Source: Actinomycetota bacterium (lineage in GTDB: Bacteria; Actinomycetota; Actinomycetes; Nanopelagicales; Nanopelagicaceae). Taken from it: a stretch of 8,395 nucleotides of DNA. The translations under genes and the position numbers were made by a program. The notes below the pieces were generated by a model that ran no database searches, had not been told where the DNA came from, and worked only from the letters and a program-made list of their open reading frames with translations. How positions within the stretch are numbered: position 1 is the stretch's first letter; every line of letters starts with the position of its first letter. Where the stretch lies: positions 1-8,395 of the forward strand of contig CANKXJ010000030.1 in the NCBI GenBank assembly GCA_947487595.1. The letters run 5' to 3'. This document shows, piece after piece, positions 1-6,694 of the stretch.

Positions 1-1129
1 CTCTGGCGCAATGGGCGGCTCTAAATCTGAGGAGTTCTTGGCCCCATGTTCAACTGGTGAAGACACATATGTTCTGTGTCCAAAGTGTGGATTTGCTGCA
101 AATGTTGAAGCAATGGTTACTAAAGTTCCAGCAGGTGACGCCTCTGCAACACCAGCACTTGAAGTTTTGAACACACCAAACACTCCAACTATTGATTCAC
201 TTGTTGATCTCATGAACGCGCAATTTGGAGGGGGATATACCGCTGCTGATACGTTGAAAAACATTATGTTGATGGCCGACGGTAAACCATTAGCAGTTTT
301 GGTTCCGGGTGATCGCGAAGTGGACTTGAAGCGCTTGCAAGAAAATCTTGGTGGTGTGCATGAACTTCGAGTTTTTGAAGAAGCTGACTTTGCTAAACAC
401 CCAACTCTTGTTAAGGGCTATATCGGACCACAGGATGTTGCTAAATCTGGAGTTAAGCTTCTAGCGGATCCACGCGTAGCACCAGGAACTTCATGGATAA
501 GTGGAGCAAATAAGAAGGATCATCACGCACGCTATGTTGTTAATGGCCGTGACTTCACCCCTGATGCATACGTTGAGGCAGCTGAAGTTCGCGCCGGAGA
601 TAGCTGTCCTGAGTGCAAGACTGAAATCATTATTGATCGTGCAATTGAAATTGGTCATATTTTCCAACTTGGTCGAAAGTATGCAGAGGCATTGAGTCTT
701 ACGGTCTTAGATCACAACGGTAAATCCCAAGTAGTAACAATGGGTTCCTACGGCATCGGTGTTTCACGTGCTGTTGCAGCTATTGCCGAACAAACCAGTG
801 ATGAGATTGGGCTTAACTGGCCAGCAGAAATTGCTCCAGCCAAGGTGCATATTGTTGCCACGGGTAAAGAAGATCTTCCATTTGATACCGCCCTTGAAAT
901 TGGTCAAAAGCTAGAAGCTGCTGGCATCACTGTCATGCTCGATGATCGCCGTGATGCAAGTGCGGGTGTGAAGTTTAAAGACGCTGAGCTGATTGGTAAT
1001 CCAATAATTGTTGTGGTTGGTAAAGCGCTAGCTGAGGGCAAAGTCGAAGTTCGTGTTCGCAAGAGCGGGGATAAGAGCGAAGTTGTAGTTGCTGATGCAG
1101 TTTCAACAATTGCCAAGTTGTTAGCCTAG
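1..1129 (+). CDS. proS: Prolyl-tRNA synthetase, C-terminal two thirds (5' end cut by window)
   Basis: Class II aminoacyl-tRNA synthetase that charges tRNA-Pro in the cytoplasm. The reading frame is open from base 2, so the start lies before the window; about 375 residues remain of a family length near 570. Visible from the N-terminus: GAMGGSKSEEF at the end of the first catalytic half; the inserted editing (INS, YbaK-like) domain with TLKNIML, a GxxxP-like GYIGPQDV and GANKKDHH, corresponding to the region of the editing Lys and His of bacterial ProRS; EIGHIFQLGRKY; motif 3 GSYGIGVSR (bases 743-769); then the anticodon-binding domain ending in IAKLLA. Two CxxC pairs (bases 77-88 and 605-616) flank the editing domain and could bind zinc; E. 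coli ProRS lacks them. The ATG at 11 is internal. The TSUP gene starts 4 bases after the stop. Identity is very sure. Confidence 0.97.
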   Translation, partial: SGAMGGSKSEEFLAPCSTGEDTYVLCPKCGFAANVEAMVTKVPAGDASATPALEVLNTPNTPTIDSLVDLMNAQFGGGYTAADTLKNIMLMADGKPLAVLVPGDREVDLKRLQENLGGVHELRVFEEADFAKHPTLVKGYIGPQDVAKSGVKLLADPRVAPGTSWISGANKKDHHARYVVNGRDFTPDAYVEAAEVRAGDSCPECKTEIIIDRAIEIGHIFQLGRKYAEALSLTVLDHNGKSQVVTMGSYGIGVSRAVAAIAEQTSDEIGLNWPAEIAPAKVHIVATGKEDLPFDTALEIGQKLEAAGITVMLDDRRDASAGVKFKDAELIGNPIIVVVGKALAEGKVEVRVRKSGDKSEVVVADAVSTIAKLLA

Positions 1130-1133
1130 AAAA

Positions 1134-1916
1134 GTGTTTGCCGACTTAACGCTTGCAACTGGTCTCTTTTTAATCTCTGCCTCGTTTTTTGCAGGATTTG
1201 TTGATTCAATTGCAGGCGGCGGGGGATTAATTCAACTGCCAGCACTTCTCATTGGATTGCCCAAAACAGATACGGTCACAGTTCTTGGAACTAATAAATT
1301 GGGATCTGTCTTTGGAACTACAACGGCTGCGGCCCTTTATCGCAGGCAAATAAAGCCAGATTTTAAAGTTCTTGCAGCTATGGCAGTTCCAGCATTTATC
1401 GGTTCTGCTATTGGGGCATCTCTAGCTTCGCGTATTCCTACGCAATCCATGCGCCCGATTGTTTTGGTTCTTCTTATCGTTGTCGCCATATATACATGGC
1501 TTAAACCAGATTTAGGAAAAATTGAATTACTGCGCCATGCTTCAAAACGGCGAATCCAGATATCAATTGCAGCTGGATTAATTATCGGTTTTTATGATGG
1601 AATCTTTGGACCAGGCACAGGATCATTCCTAATGTTGATATTGGTGGTATCTCTGGGATATGCCTTCATTACTGCATCTGCAATTGCGAAGGTAGTAAAT
1701 GTCTCAACGAATGTTGGTGCCATTATGATTTTTGGTTTAAATGGGGCAATTATTTGGCAGCTCGGATTAATCTTGGGAGCCGCAAATGTGACGGGTGCTG
1801 TTATTGGTTCACGCCTTGCCATTAAGGGTGGATCAGTCCTAGTGCGCAAGGTTTTCCTCATTGTCACGCTGGCCTTAATCCTCAAGGTAGGAATTGATAC
1901 TTTCGCATCTTTCTAG
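1134..1916 (+). CDS. TSUP (TauE/SafE, YfcA-like) family membrane permease
   Basis: Integral membrane protein of 260 residues, the usual length for the sulfite exporter TauE/SafE (TSUP) family. The family signature occurs twice, once per half, as expected for its internal duplication: FVDSIAGGGG at residues 22-31, and GFYDGIFGPGTGSF at 152-165. The first closely resembles YfcA-type members. About seven or eight hydrophobic helices are visible, with a basic loop near residues 130-140 (RHASKRR) between the halves. Characterised TSUP proteins move sulfite, sulfonates or related organic anions; the substrate here cannot be told from sequence. The start is GTG, 4 bases after the proS stop, with only a weak purine-rich stretch (AGAAAAG) before it, so coupling to proS translation is likely. 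TAGCCT at 1122-1127 would also fit a -10 box for a leaderless transcript. No sulfur-metabolism gene is nearby to hint at substrate. Confidence 0.9.
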   Translation: MFADLTLATGLFLISASFFAGFVDSIAGGGGLIQLPALLIGLPKTDTVTVLGTNKLGSVFGTTTAAALYRRQIKPDFKVLAAMAVPAFIGSAIGASLASRIPTQSMRPIVLVLLIVVAIYTWLKPDLGKIELLRHASKRRIQISIAAGLIIGFYDGIFGPGTGSFLMLILVVSLGYAFITASAIAKVVNVSTNVGAIMIFGLNGAIIWQLGLILGAANVTGAVIGSRLAIKGGSVLVRKVFLIVTLALILKVGIDTFASF

Positions 1917-1923
1917 TTACAAT
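1894..1923 (+). promoter_or_regulatory. Probable sigma70-type promoter for rimP-nusA-infB
   Basis: TTGATA (1894-1899) and TACAAT (1918-1923) are separated by 18 bases. Each box differs from the TTGACA/TATAAT consensus by one base. The element spans the permease stop codon. Transcription would start near 1930, leaving a leader of about 29 bases before the rimP ATG at 1959. It is the best promoter-like match I saw in the window. It also argues against the TTG at 1923 as the rimP start, because that codon begins on the last base of the -10 box. Confidence 0.6.
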
Positions 1924-1958
1924 TGCTCCTACAACTTAATAAGAAAGCAGAAATACCC

Positions 1959-2432
1959 ATGGCGCTCAAGGATTCATTGACCGAACTTCTCACCCCAGCT
2001 GTTGAAAACGCGGGATTTTTCTTAGAAGAAGTTCAGATACAAAAAGCTGGTAACCACAGCACGCTTATCTGTGTCGTTGATGGATTAAAGCCTTTAAACA
2101 TGGATGAAGTCACTTTAGTTTCGCGCCTGATCTCAGAGCTTTTAGACAATGAAGCGATATTGGGGGATAGCCCTTTCACACTAGAGGTCACCTCACCTGG
2201 CGTTGATCGCCCACTTAGATTGCCTCGCCACTGGACTAAAAACCTCACTCGACTGATCAAGATGACGCTCAATGATGGAACCGTCGTCACTGCCAGACTC
2301 GGTGAATTTAACGATACTCATGCCCAGTTAGTCGAAAATATCAAGGGGCGCATGAAAAACCATGAGATTGCTTTTGCAGATATTAAGCGAGCAGTAGTTG
2401 AAATTGAATTTAATCGAAAGGATGACAACTAA
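1959..2432 (+). CDS. rimP: Ribosome maturation factor RimP
   Basis: Cytoplasmic protein needed for 30S subunit maturation; it binds free 30S particles and assists assembly around S12. From the ATG at 1959 it is 157 residues, normal for the family. The N-terminal RimP domain carries LEVTSPGVDRPL at residues 75-86, the most recognisable family motif. The C-terminal Sm-like barrel follows (VTARLGEF, IAFADIKRAVVEIEF). An in-frame TTG at 1923 would add 12 residues (MLLQLNKKAEIP) with no family likeness and lies on the predicted -10 box, so I prefer 1959. Its ribosome site is weak (AAGAAAG, 1941-1947). The stop codon overlaps the nusA ATG by one base (TAATG), so the two are translationally coupled. 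RimP next to NusA is the standard bacterial order. Confidence 0.95.
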   Translation: MALKDSLTELLTPAVENAGFFLEEVQIQKAGNHSTLICVVDGLKPLNMDEVTLVSRLISELLDNEAILGDSPFTLEVTSPGVDRPLRLPRHWTKNLTRLIKMTLNDGTVVTARLGEFNDTHAQLVENIKGRMKNHEIAFADIKRAVVEIEFNRKDDN

Positions 2433-3406
2433 TGCACGTTGAGATGTCAGCCTTAGTTGAGCTCACCAATGAAAAAGGCATTCCACTAGAGCAGTTGATT
2501 CAAGCCATTGAAGTCGGCGTTCTTACTGCCTATAACCAGACCGATGAAGCCAAGCGTCATGCCCATGCAGTACTTGATCGTGAGTCGGGTGAGATTCAAA
2601 TATTGATTCCTCAGTTCAATGAAATTGGGGAGAAAATTGGTGATGAGCACGACATGCCTCTAGGTTTCTCACGCGTTGCCACTTCAACGGCCCGACAAGT
2701 AATCAAGATGAAGATGCGTGAAACAAATGACGCATCAATTGTTGCAGAGTTCACAGCCAATGTTGGCGATGTCATCTCTGGCGTTGTTCAGCAAGGCCGC
2801 GATCCAAAAATGATTCTTGTCAATCTTGGTCGATTTGAAGGACGAATCCCGCCACAAGAACAAGTACCGGGTGAGCTTTATAACCACGGTGATCGTATTA
2901 AGTGTTTTGTTGTTGAAGTAAAACAGGGATTAAAAGGACCAGAGATTATGTTATCTCGCAGCCACCCAGCACTTGTTAAGCAGTTATTTGCTCTAGAAGT
3001 TCCAGAAATTAATGATCGCATCGTTGAAATTATGGCAGTTGCTCGCGAAGCTGGACATCGCACAAAGATTGCAGTTCGCTCACACCGTGCTGGTGTGAGT
3101 CCTAAAGGTTCATTAATCGGACCAATGGGTGCTCGTGCTCGCGCAGTGATGGATGAATTACATGGAGAGAAAATCGATATTGTGGATTGGTCAGAGGATC
3201 CTGCAACATTTGTTGGACATTCACTTGCACCTGCCAAAGTTGCATCGGTGCAAATTACTGACCTAGCTGGGCGCTCTGCCAAGGTGGTTGTGCCTGATTA
3301 CCAACTCTCACTTGCCATCGGCAAAGATGGACAAAATGCACGCTTAGCGGCCCGCTTAACTGGCTGGCGAATCGATATTCACCCAGACAACCCGATTGAG
3401 CCATAA
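2432..3406 (+). CDS. nusA: Transcription elongation/termination factor NusA
   Basis: Binds RNA polymerase and nascent RNA to modulate pausing, termination and antitermination. Length is 324 residues, typical of actinobacterial NusA, which ends after the KH domains and lacks the C-terminal acidic repeats of E. coli. Domains in order: N-terminal RNAP-binding domain (about 1-105, starting MHVEMSALVEL, close to the MNIDMAAL-type start of other actinobacteria); S1 (about 109-178); KH1 (about 205-268, IGPMGAR at 229-235, then HGEKIDIVDWSEDPATFV); KH2 (about 275-320, IGKDGQNAR at 296-304). The start is set by homology and by AAAGGA at 2417-2422, 9 bases before the ATG, inside the end of rimP. The ATG at 2444 would lose the conserved first residues. 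NusA is followed by the largest gap of the window instead of ylxR. Confidence 0.97.
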   Translation: MHVEMSALVELTNEKGIPLEQLIQAIEVGVLTAYNQTDEAKRHAHAVLDRESGEIQILIPQFNEIGEKIGDEHDMPLGFSRVATSTARQVIKMKMRETNDASIVAEFTANVGDVISGVVQQGRDPKMILVNLGRFEGRIPPQEQVPGELYNHGDRIKCFVVEVKQGLKGPEIMLSRSHPALVKQLFALEVPEINDRIVEIMAVAREAGHRTKIAVRSHRAGVSPKGSLIGPMGARARAVMDELHGEKIDIVDWSEDPATFVGHSLAPAKVASVQITDLAGRSAKVVVPDYQLSLAIGKDGQNARLAARLTGWRIDIHPDNPIEP

Positions 3407-3423
3407 GGGCATTATGTATTCAG

Positions 3424-3447
3424 GCCTAAGGTTGGATACCATGGGGC
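3424..3447 (+). other. Possible RNA hairpin just after nusA (weak attenuator candidate)
   Basis: GCCT (3424-3427) can pair with GGGC (3444-3447, including one G-U pair), and GGT (3430-3432) with ACC (3438-3440) around a 5-base loop. A small internal mismatch and a bulged A separate the two stems. It starts 17 bases after the nusA stop and is followed by ATTGCTTT (3448-3455), which is not a proper U-tract. It might slow or partly stop polymerase, or it may be chance. No folding energy was computed. Confidence 0.25.
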
Positions 3448-3526
3448 ATTGCTTTAACCGATGAAATGGATAAGAAAGATATGAAACTCAAATGAGCTCG
3501 TTAGAACTATGAGGTCGTACAACTAG
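3441..3526 (+). other. Chain of five micro-ORFs joined by ATGA overlaps in the infB leader
   Basis: Five tiny reading frames run head to tail, each stop overlapping the next ATG as ATGA. They are 3441-3464 (MGHCFNR), 3461-3484 (MKWIRKI), 3481-3495 (MKLK), 3492-3512 (MSSLEL) and 3509-3526 (MRSYN, ending TAG). An AAGG at 3428-3431 lies 9 bases before the first ATG. The peptides have no recognisable family. If ribosomes reinitiate along the chain, they would be carried from the nusA side to the hairpin before infB. It may equally be coincidence or the remains of a lost gene such as ylxR. This stretch (3407-3569) otherwise holds no convincing gene, tRNA or terminator. Confidence 0.25.
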
Positions 3527-3554
3527 GGCTTGCATGTGAAGTTTCATGCGGGCC
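3527..3554 (+). other. RNA hairpin directly upstream of the infB ribosome site
   Basis: GGCTTGCATG (3527-3536) pairs without gaps with CATGCGGGCC (3545-3554): ten base pairs, of which two are G-U, around an 8-base loop. It sits one base after the TAG of the last micro-ORF and 5 bases before the AGGGGA of infB. There is no U-tract after it, so it is not a standard intrinsic terminator. It could modulate translation of infB or protect an mRNA end. An in-frame ATG at 3546 lies inside the 3' arm, which is one reason not to use it as the start. Confidence 0.45.
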
Positions 3555-3559
3555 AAGAC

Positions 3560-3572
3560 AGGGGAAAAAGTG
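3560..3572 (+). promoter_or_regulatory. Ribosome binding site and GTG start of infB
   Basis: AGGGGA (3560-3565) is a good Shine-Dalgarno. Counting from the last G, there are 5 bases to the GTG at 3570. It decides the start in favour of GTG over the in-frame ATG at 3546, which would have this site inside its coding sequence. Confidence 0.75.
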
Positions 3573-6257
3573 TCAAAGGTCCGCGTACACGAGTTAGCAA
3601 AGCAACTCGGTATGGAGAGCAAGGTCGTCCTTGCAAAGCTCCAAGAAATGGGCGAATTCGTCCGATCAGCATCATCGACAGTAGAGGCGCCAGTTGTGCG
3701 CAAGCTCATCGAGATGTTTCCCGATGCAAAACCTGCAGAGGAAAAAAAGCCTGTCAAAAAGGCTGCAGCTAAAAAAGCCGCTGCAAAACCTAAGAGTGAA
3801 GTCAGTGCTGAGCAGGCCGCAGAGTTAGCCGCAGAACTTGGTGTTGATATCAATGCCCTTAAGGCACAACAAGAGCGCGTTGAAGCAGCAAAGGCAGAAT
3901 CTGCAAAGACACATGCAGCAGAAGTAGTTGCTCAAGAGAAATCTGCGCTTCCAAAACCTGCACCACGTCCAGGTAATAATCCATTTTCAACTGGTGGTGT
4001 AGTTCCGCGCCCACCACGTCCAGGTAACAATCCATTTTCAACTGGTGGCACCACTCCACGTCCACCGCAACGTCCAACAGGTGCACCGCAACGTCCGACA
4101 GGTGCACCGCAACGACCTGGAATGTCTGGGCCACGTCCAGGTTCAGTTCGTCCAGGATTTGCTGCACGTCCACCAGGATCTCGTCCACCAGCAGGTGCTG
4201 GTTTTCCTCCACGTACTGCAGCGCCATCAACTGGTGCACCAGTATCTCCATATAAATCAACTCCAGGTGGAGCACCAGCGGGTGGTCCACAGCGTCCAGG
4301 TGGTGGTCGTCCACCACAACGCGGCGGAGCAGGTGGAGCATTTGGAAAGAATGCGAGCAAGAAATCAGGACGTAAATCTAAATCTAGAAAAGCATTGCGC
4401 GATGAATTCGACAATATGCAGGCACCACAACTTGGTGGAGCAGTTGTTCCACACGGTGATGGTAAGACTCCCATTCGCATGCGTCGCGGTGCTTCCTTGG
4501 CAGATTTTGCTGACAAGATCAATGCAGATCCAGCAGCATTAGTTGCTGCTCTATTTCACTTAGGTGAGATGGTCACAGCAACACAATCTGTTGATGCTGA
4601 TACTTTTGAAATTCTTGGTGTTCAACTCGGATATGACATTCAAATTGTTAGCCCAGAAGATGAAGATCGTGAACTTCTACAAGGCTTTGATATTGATTTA
4701 ACTGATGAACTTAGTGATATCGATGCCGATTTATTAGTTGCACGCCCTCCAGTTGTTACCGTTATGGGTCACGTTGATCACGGTAAAACTTCGCTTTTGG
4801 ATGCAATCCGTAAGAGTGAAGTAATGAAGTCAGAAGCCGGCGGAATTACTCAGCACATTGGTGCCTATCAGATTCACCATGACCATAACGGAATTAATCG
4901 TGCAATTACATTTATTGATACACCAGGTCACGAGGCTTTCACAGCTATGCGTGCTCGTGGTGCCAAGGTAACTGACATTGCAGTTCTTGTTGTGGCTGCC
5001 GATGATGGAATCATGCCTCAGACAATTGAAGCCTTAAACCACGCTCAAGCAGCTGATGTTCCAATCGTTGTGGCCGTGAACAAGATGGATAAAGAGGGTG
5101 CGAACCCAGACAAGGTCCGTCAGCAGTTAACCGAGTACAACTTGATCGCAGAAGAGTATGGTGGAGAAACTATCTTCGTAAACGTCTCTGCTAAATCAGG
5201 TCAAGGCGTTCAAGATTTGATTGAATCAATTCTTCTTACCGCCGATGCTGCTATAGATCTACGCGCTATTGCAGATGATTCTGCTCGCGGCGTTGCCATT
5301 GAAGCTCACCTCGATCGTGGCCGTGGACCCGTTACAACGGTTCTTGTTCAACGTGGAACGTTAAGAATTGGTGATCCAATTGTTGCTGGCGGGGCATTTG
5401 GTCGTGTTCGTGCGATGTTGGACGAAAATGGTGATGCAGTTGAAACAGCTGGTCCATCACGTCCAGTCCAAGTACTTGGTTTCACATCAGTTCCAAGTGC
5501 TGGAGATACATTCTTAGTTGCCGATGAAGATCGCACCGCTCGTCAGATCGCTGAAAAGCGTCAAGCCGCAGAGCGCAACGCCCAACTTGCTAAGGCACGT
5601 AAGAAAGTCTCACTTGAAGACTTTATGGAGCAATCCAAGATCACTACTCTTAATTTGATTCTTAAGGGTGACGTAAGCGGATCTGTGGAAGCTCTAGAAG
5701 AGGCATTAATGCAGCTAGATGTTGGCGCTGAAGTTGATCTTCGCGTTATTCACCGTGGTGTTGGCGCAATTACTAAGAGTGATATTACCTTGGCATCAGC
5801 ATCTACTGCAGTAGTGATTGGCTTTAACGTTAAGCCAGAGCCACAGACTGCAATCTTTGCTGATCAAGAAGGTGTTGAAGTTCGTTTCTATTCAGTTATC
5901 TATCAAGCAATTGATGAGATTGAACTTTCACTTAAGGGTCTGCTAAAGCCAATCTATGAAGAAGTTATTGTTGGTAACGCTGAAGTTCGTGAGATCTTCA
6001 AATCTTCCAAGGCTGGCAATATCGCCGGATCATTGGTTAAGGATGGAACTATCCGACGTAATGCAAAGGCACGTATTTTGCGTGGTGAAACCCTGATCCT
6101 TGATGACCTCACAATCGATTCACTTAAGCGCTTTAAAGATGATGCAAATGAAGTCAAAGAGGGCTTCGAGTGCGGAATTGGTCTTGGCAATATGAAGGAT
6201 CTTCAAATTGGCGACACCATTCAAGTCTTTGAGATGCGCGAGAAAAAGCGGGTATAA
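3570..6257 (+). CDS. infB: Translation initiation factor IF-2
   Basis: GTPase that brings formylmethionyl-tRNA to the 30S subunit and promotes 50S joining. From the GTG at 3570 it has 895 residues, beginning MSKVRVHELAKQLG, the usual actinobacterial start. Domains: first IF2_N (about 1-50); Ala/Lys-rich stretch (about 55-125); Pro/Gly/Arg-rich linker with short repeats (about 128-262); basic KSGRKSKSRK; second IF2_N (about 307-365). The G domain carries G1 GHVDHGKT (400-407), switch-I Thr in GGITQH (T427), G3 DTPGH (450-454), G4 NKMD (504-507) and G5 SAK (540-542). Then come the domain II barrel, domain III and the C-terminal fMet-tRNA-binding barrel with EGFECGIGL. All GTPase motifs are intact. 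It follows a 163-base structured leader, and its stop is 2 bases from rbfA. Confidence 0.97.
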   Translation: MSKVRVHELAKQLGMESKVVLAKLQEMGEFVRSASSTVEAPVVRKLIEMFPDAKPAEEKKPVKKAAAKKAAAKPKSEVSAEQAAELAAELGVDINALKAQQERVEAAKAESAKTHAAEVVAQEKSALPKPAPRPGNNPFSTGGVVPRPPRPGNNPFSTGGTTPRPPQRPTGAPQRPTGAPQRPGMSGPRPGSVRPGFAARPPGSRPPAGAGFPPRTAAPSTGAPVSPYKSTPGGAPAGGPQRPGGGRPPQRGGAGGAFGKNASKKSGRKSKSRKALRDEFDNMQAPQLGGAVVPHGDGKTPIRMRRGASLADFADKINADPAALVAALFHLGEMVTATQSVDADTFEILGVQLGYDIQIVSPEDEDRELLQGFDIDLTDELSDIDADLLVARPPVVTVMGHVDHGKTSLLDAIRKSEVMKSEAGGITQHIGAYQIHHDHNGINRAITFIDTPGHEAFTAMRARGAKVTDIAVLVVAADDGIMPQTIEALNHAQAADVPIVVAVNKMDKEGANPDKVRQQLTEYNLIAEEYGGETIFVNVSAKSGQGVQDLIESILLTADAAIDLRAIADDSARGVAIEAHLDRGRGPVTTVLVQRGTLRIGDPIVAGGAFGRVRAMLDENGDAVETAGPSRPVQVLGFTSVPSAGDTFLVADEDRTARQIAEKRQAAERNAQLAKARKKVSLEDFMEQSKITTLNLILKGDVSGSVEALEEALMQLDVGAEVDLRVIHRGVGAITKSDITLASASTAVVIGFNVKPEPQTAIFADQEGVEVRFYSVIYQAIDEIELSLKGLLKPIYEEVIVGNAEVREIFKSSKAGNIAGSLVKDGTIRRNAKARILRGETLILDDLTIDSLKRFKDDANEVKEGFECGIGLGNMKDLQIGDTIQVFEMREKKRV
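3961..4048 (+). repeat. Direct repeat within the IF2 linker (two 37-base copies, period 51)
   Basis: Copies at 3961-3997 and 4012-4048 differ at one base (T3977 against C4028). They encode PRPGNNPFSTGG twice. The period of 17 codons keeps the frame, as expected for recent in-frame duplication in a disordered linker. Confidence 0.85.
4068..4118 (+). repeat. 21-base tandem repeat in the IF2 linker (QRPTGAP units)
   Basis: Two 7-codon units, 4068-4088 and 4089-4109, differ at one base and encode QRPTGAP twice. A third partial unit (CAACGACC) follows. This is a slippage-prone coding microrepeat inside infB, in frame and without effect on the flanking domains. Confidence 0.8.
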
Positions 6258-6259
6258 CA

Positions 6260-6694
6260 ATGGCAGCATCACACCGTAGTCAAAAGGTTGCAGACCGAAT
6301 CAAAGTGATTGTGGCACAGTTGCTTGAGACAAAGATTAAAGATCCACGTCTTGGCTTCGTAACAGTTACTGATGCACGCGTAACGGGAGATCTACAACAA
6401 GCCTCAGTTTTCTATACCGTGCTGGGTGATATCGACCAACGCGCAGCAACAACTGCAGCTCTAGAGAGTGCTAATGGTGCAATCAGATCAGCGCTTGGGC
6501 GTGAACTAGGTTTGCGTATCACGCCAACACTTGCCTTCTTTGAAGATGGTTTACCAGAGAGTGCTAAAGCACTTGATTCTCTTCTTTCCAAGGTACATGA
6601 GTTAGATGCTGAGGTAGCTGCTCTTCGCGCTAATGCAACATATGCCGGGGGAGAAGATCCATATAAAGCCCCGCGCGTTATCGACGAGGATTAA
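6260..6694 (+). CDS. rbfA: 30S ribosome-binding factor RbfA
   Basis: KH-fold protein that binds the 30S subunit and assists late maturation of 16S rRNA, notably during cold adaptation. Length is 144 residues. Family features are DPRLGFVTVTDARVTGDL (from residue 28), the AxG kink of the KH fold as A71-N72-G73 in ESANGAIRSALG, and LRITPTLAFFEDGLPES (85-101). The C-terminal tail (PYKAPRVIDED) is acidic and probably flexible. The ATG at 6260 is 2 bases after the infB stop, with only a weak purine stretch before it, so translation is probably coupled to infB. The end of rbfA also carries the GAGGA that serves truB, and its TAA (6692-6694) lies just before the proposed truB start. Confidence 0.95.
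   Translation: MAASHRSQKVADRIKVIVAQLLETKIKDPRLGFVTVTDARVTGDLQQASVFYTVLGDIDQRAATTAALESANGAIRSALGRELGLRITPTLAFFEDGLPESAKALDSLLSKVHELDAEVAALRANATYAGGEDPYKAPRVIDED

Noticed and set aside
1923..1958. TTG start for rimP (adds 12 residues)
   Set aside because: The codon overlaps the predicted -10 box, the extra residues resemble nothing in RimP, and the ATG at 1959 gives the family length.
2878..3282. Antisense ORF (134 codons) opposite nusA
   Set aside because: The sense strand encodes well-conserved S1 and KH domains; the antisense product has no recognisable features.
3546..3569. Upstream ATG start for infB (adds 8 residues)
   Set aside because: The ATG lies in the 3' arm of a hairpin, the good AGGGGA falls after it, and homology begins at the GTG at 3570 (MSKVRVHELAK).
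3407..3569. tRNA, riboswitch or intrinsic terminator in the nusA-infB gap
   Set aside because: No cloverleaf or T-loop pattern, no known riboswitch core that I recognise, and neither hairpin is followed by a proper T-run.
3530..3772. 80-codon + strand ORF overlapping the infB start
   Set aside because: It is out of frame with the conserved IF2_N domain. The product is basic and Cys-containing but unlike YlxR or any family I recognise, and it is explained as a shadow of infB.
3932..4522. Long antisense ORF (196 codons) and a second antisense one at 3859-4341 opposite infB
   Set aside because: They lie opposite the repetitive Pro/Gly/Arg linker, where CCA/GGT/CGT codons keep other frames open. 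The products are low-complexity with no family likeness, and the infB frame is certain.
4045..4542. Second + strand ORF (165 codons) inside infB in another frame
   Set aside because: Its His/Val/Gln-rich product is a frame shadow of the same linker repeats, with no plausible start signal.
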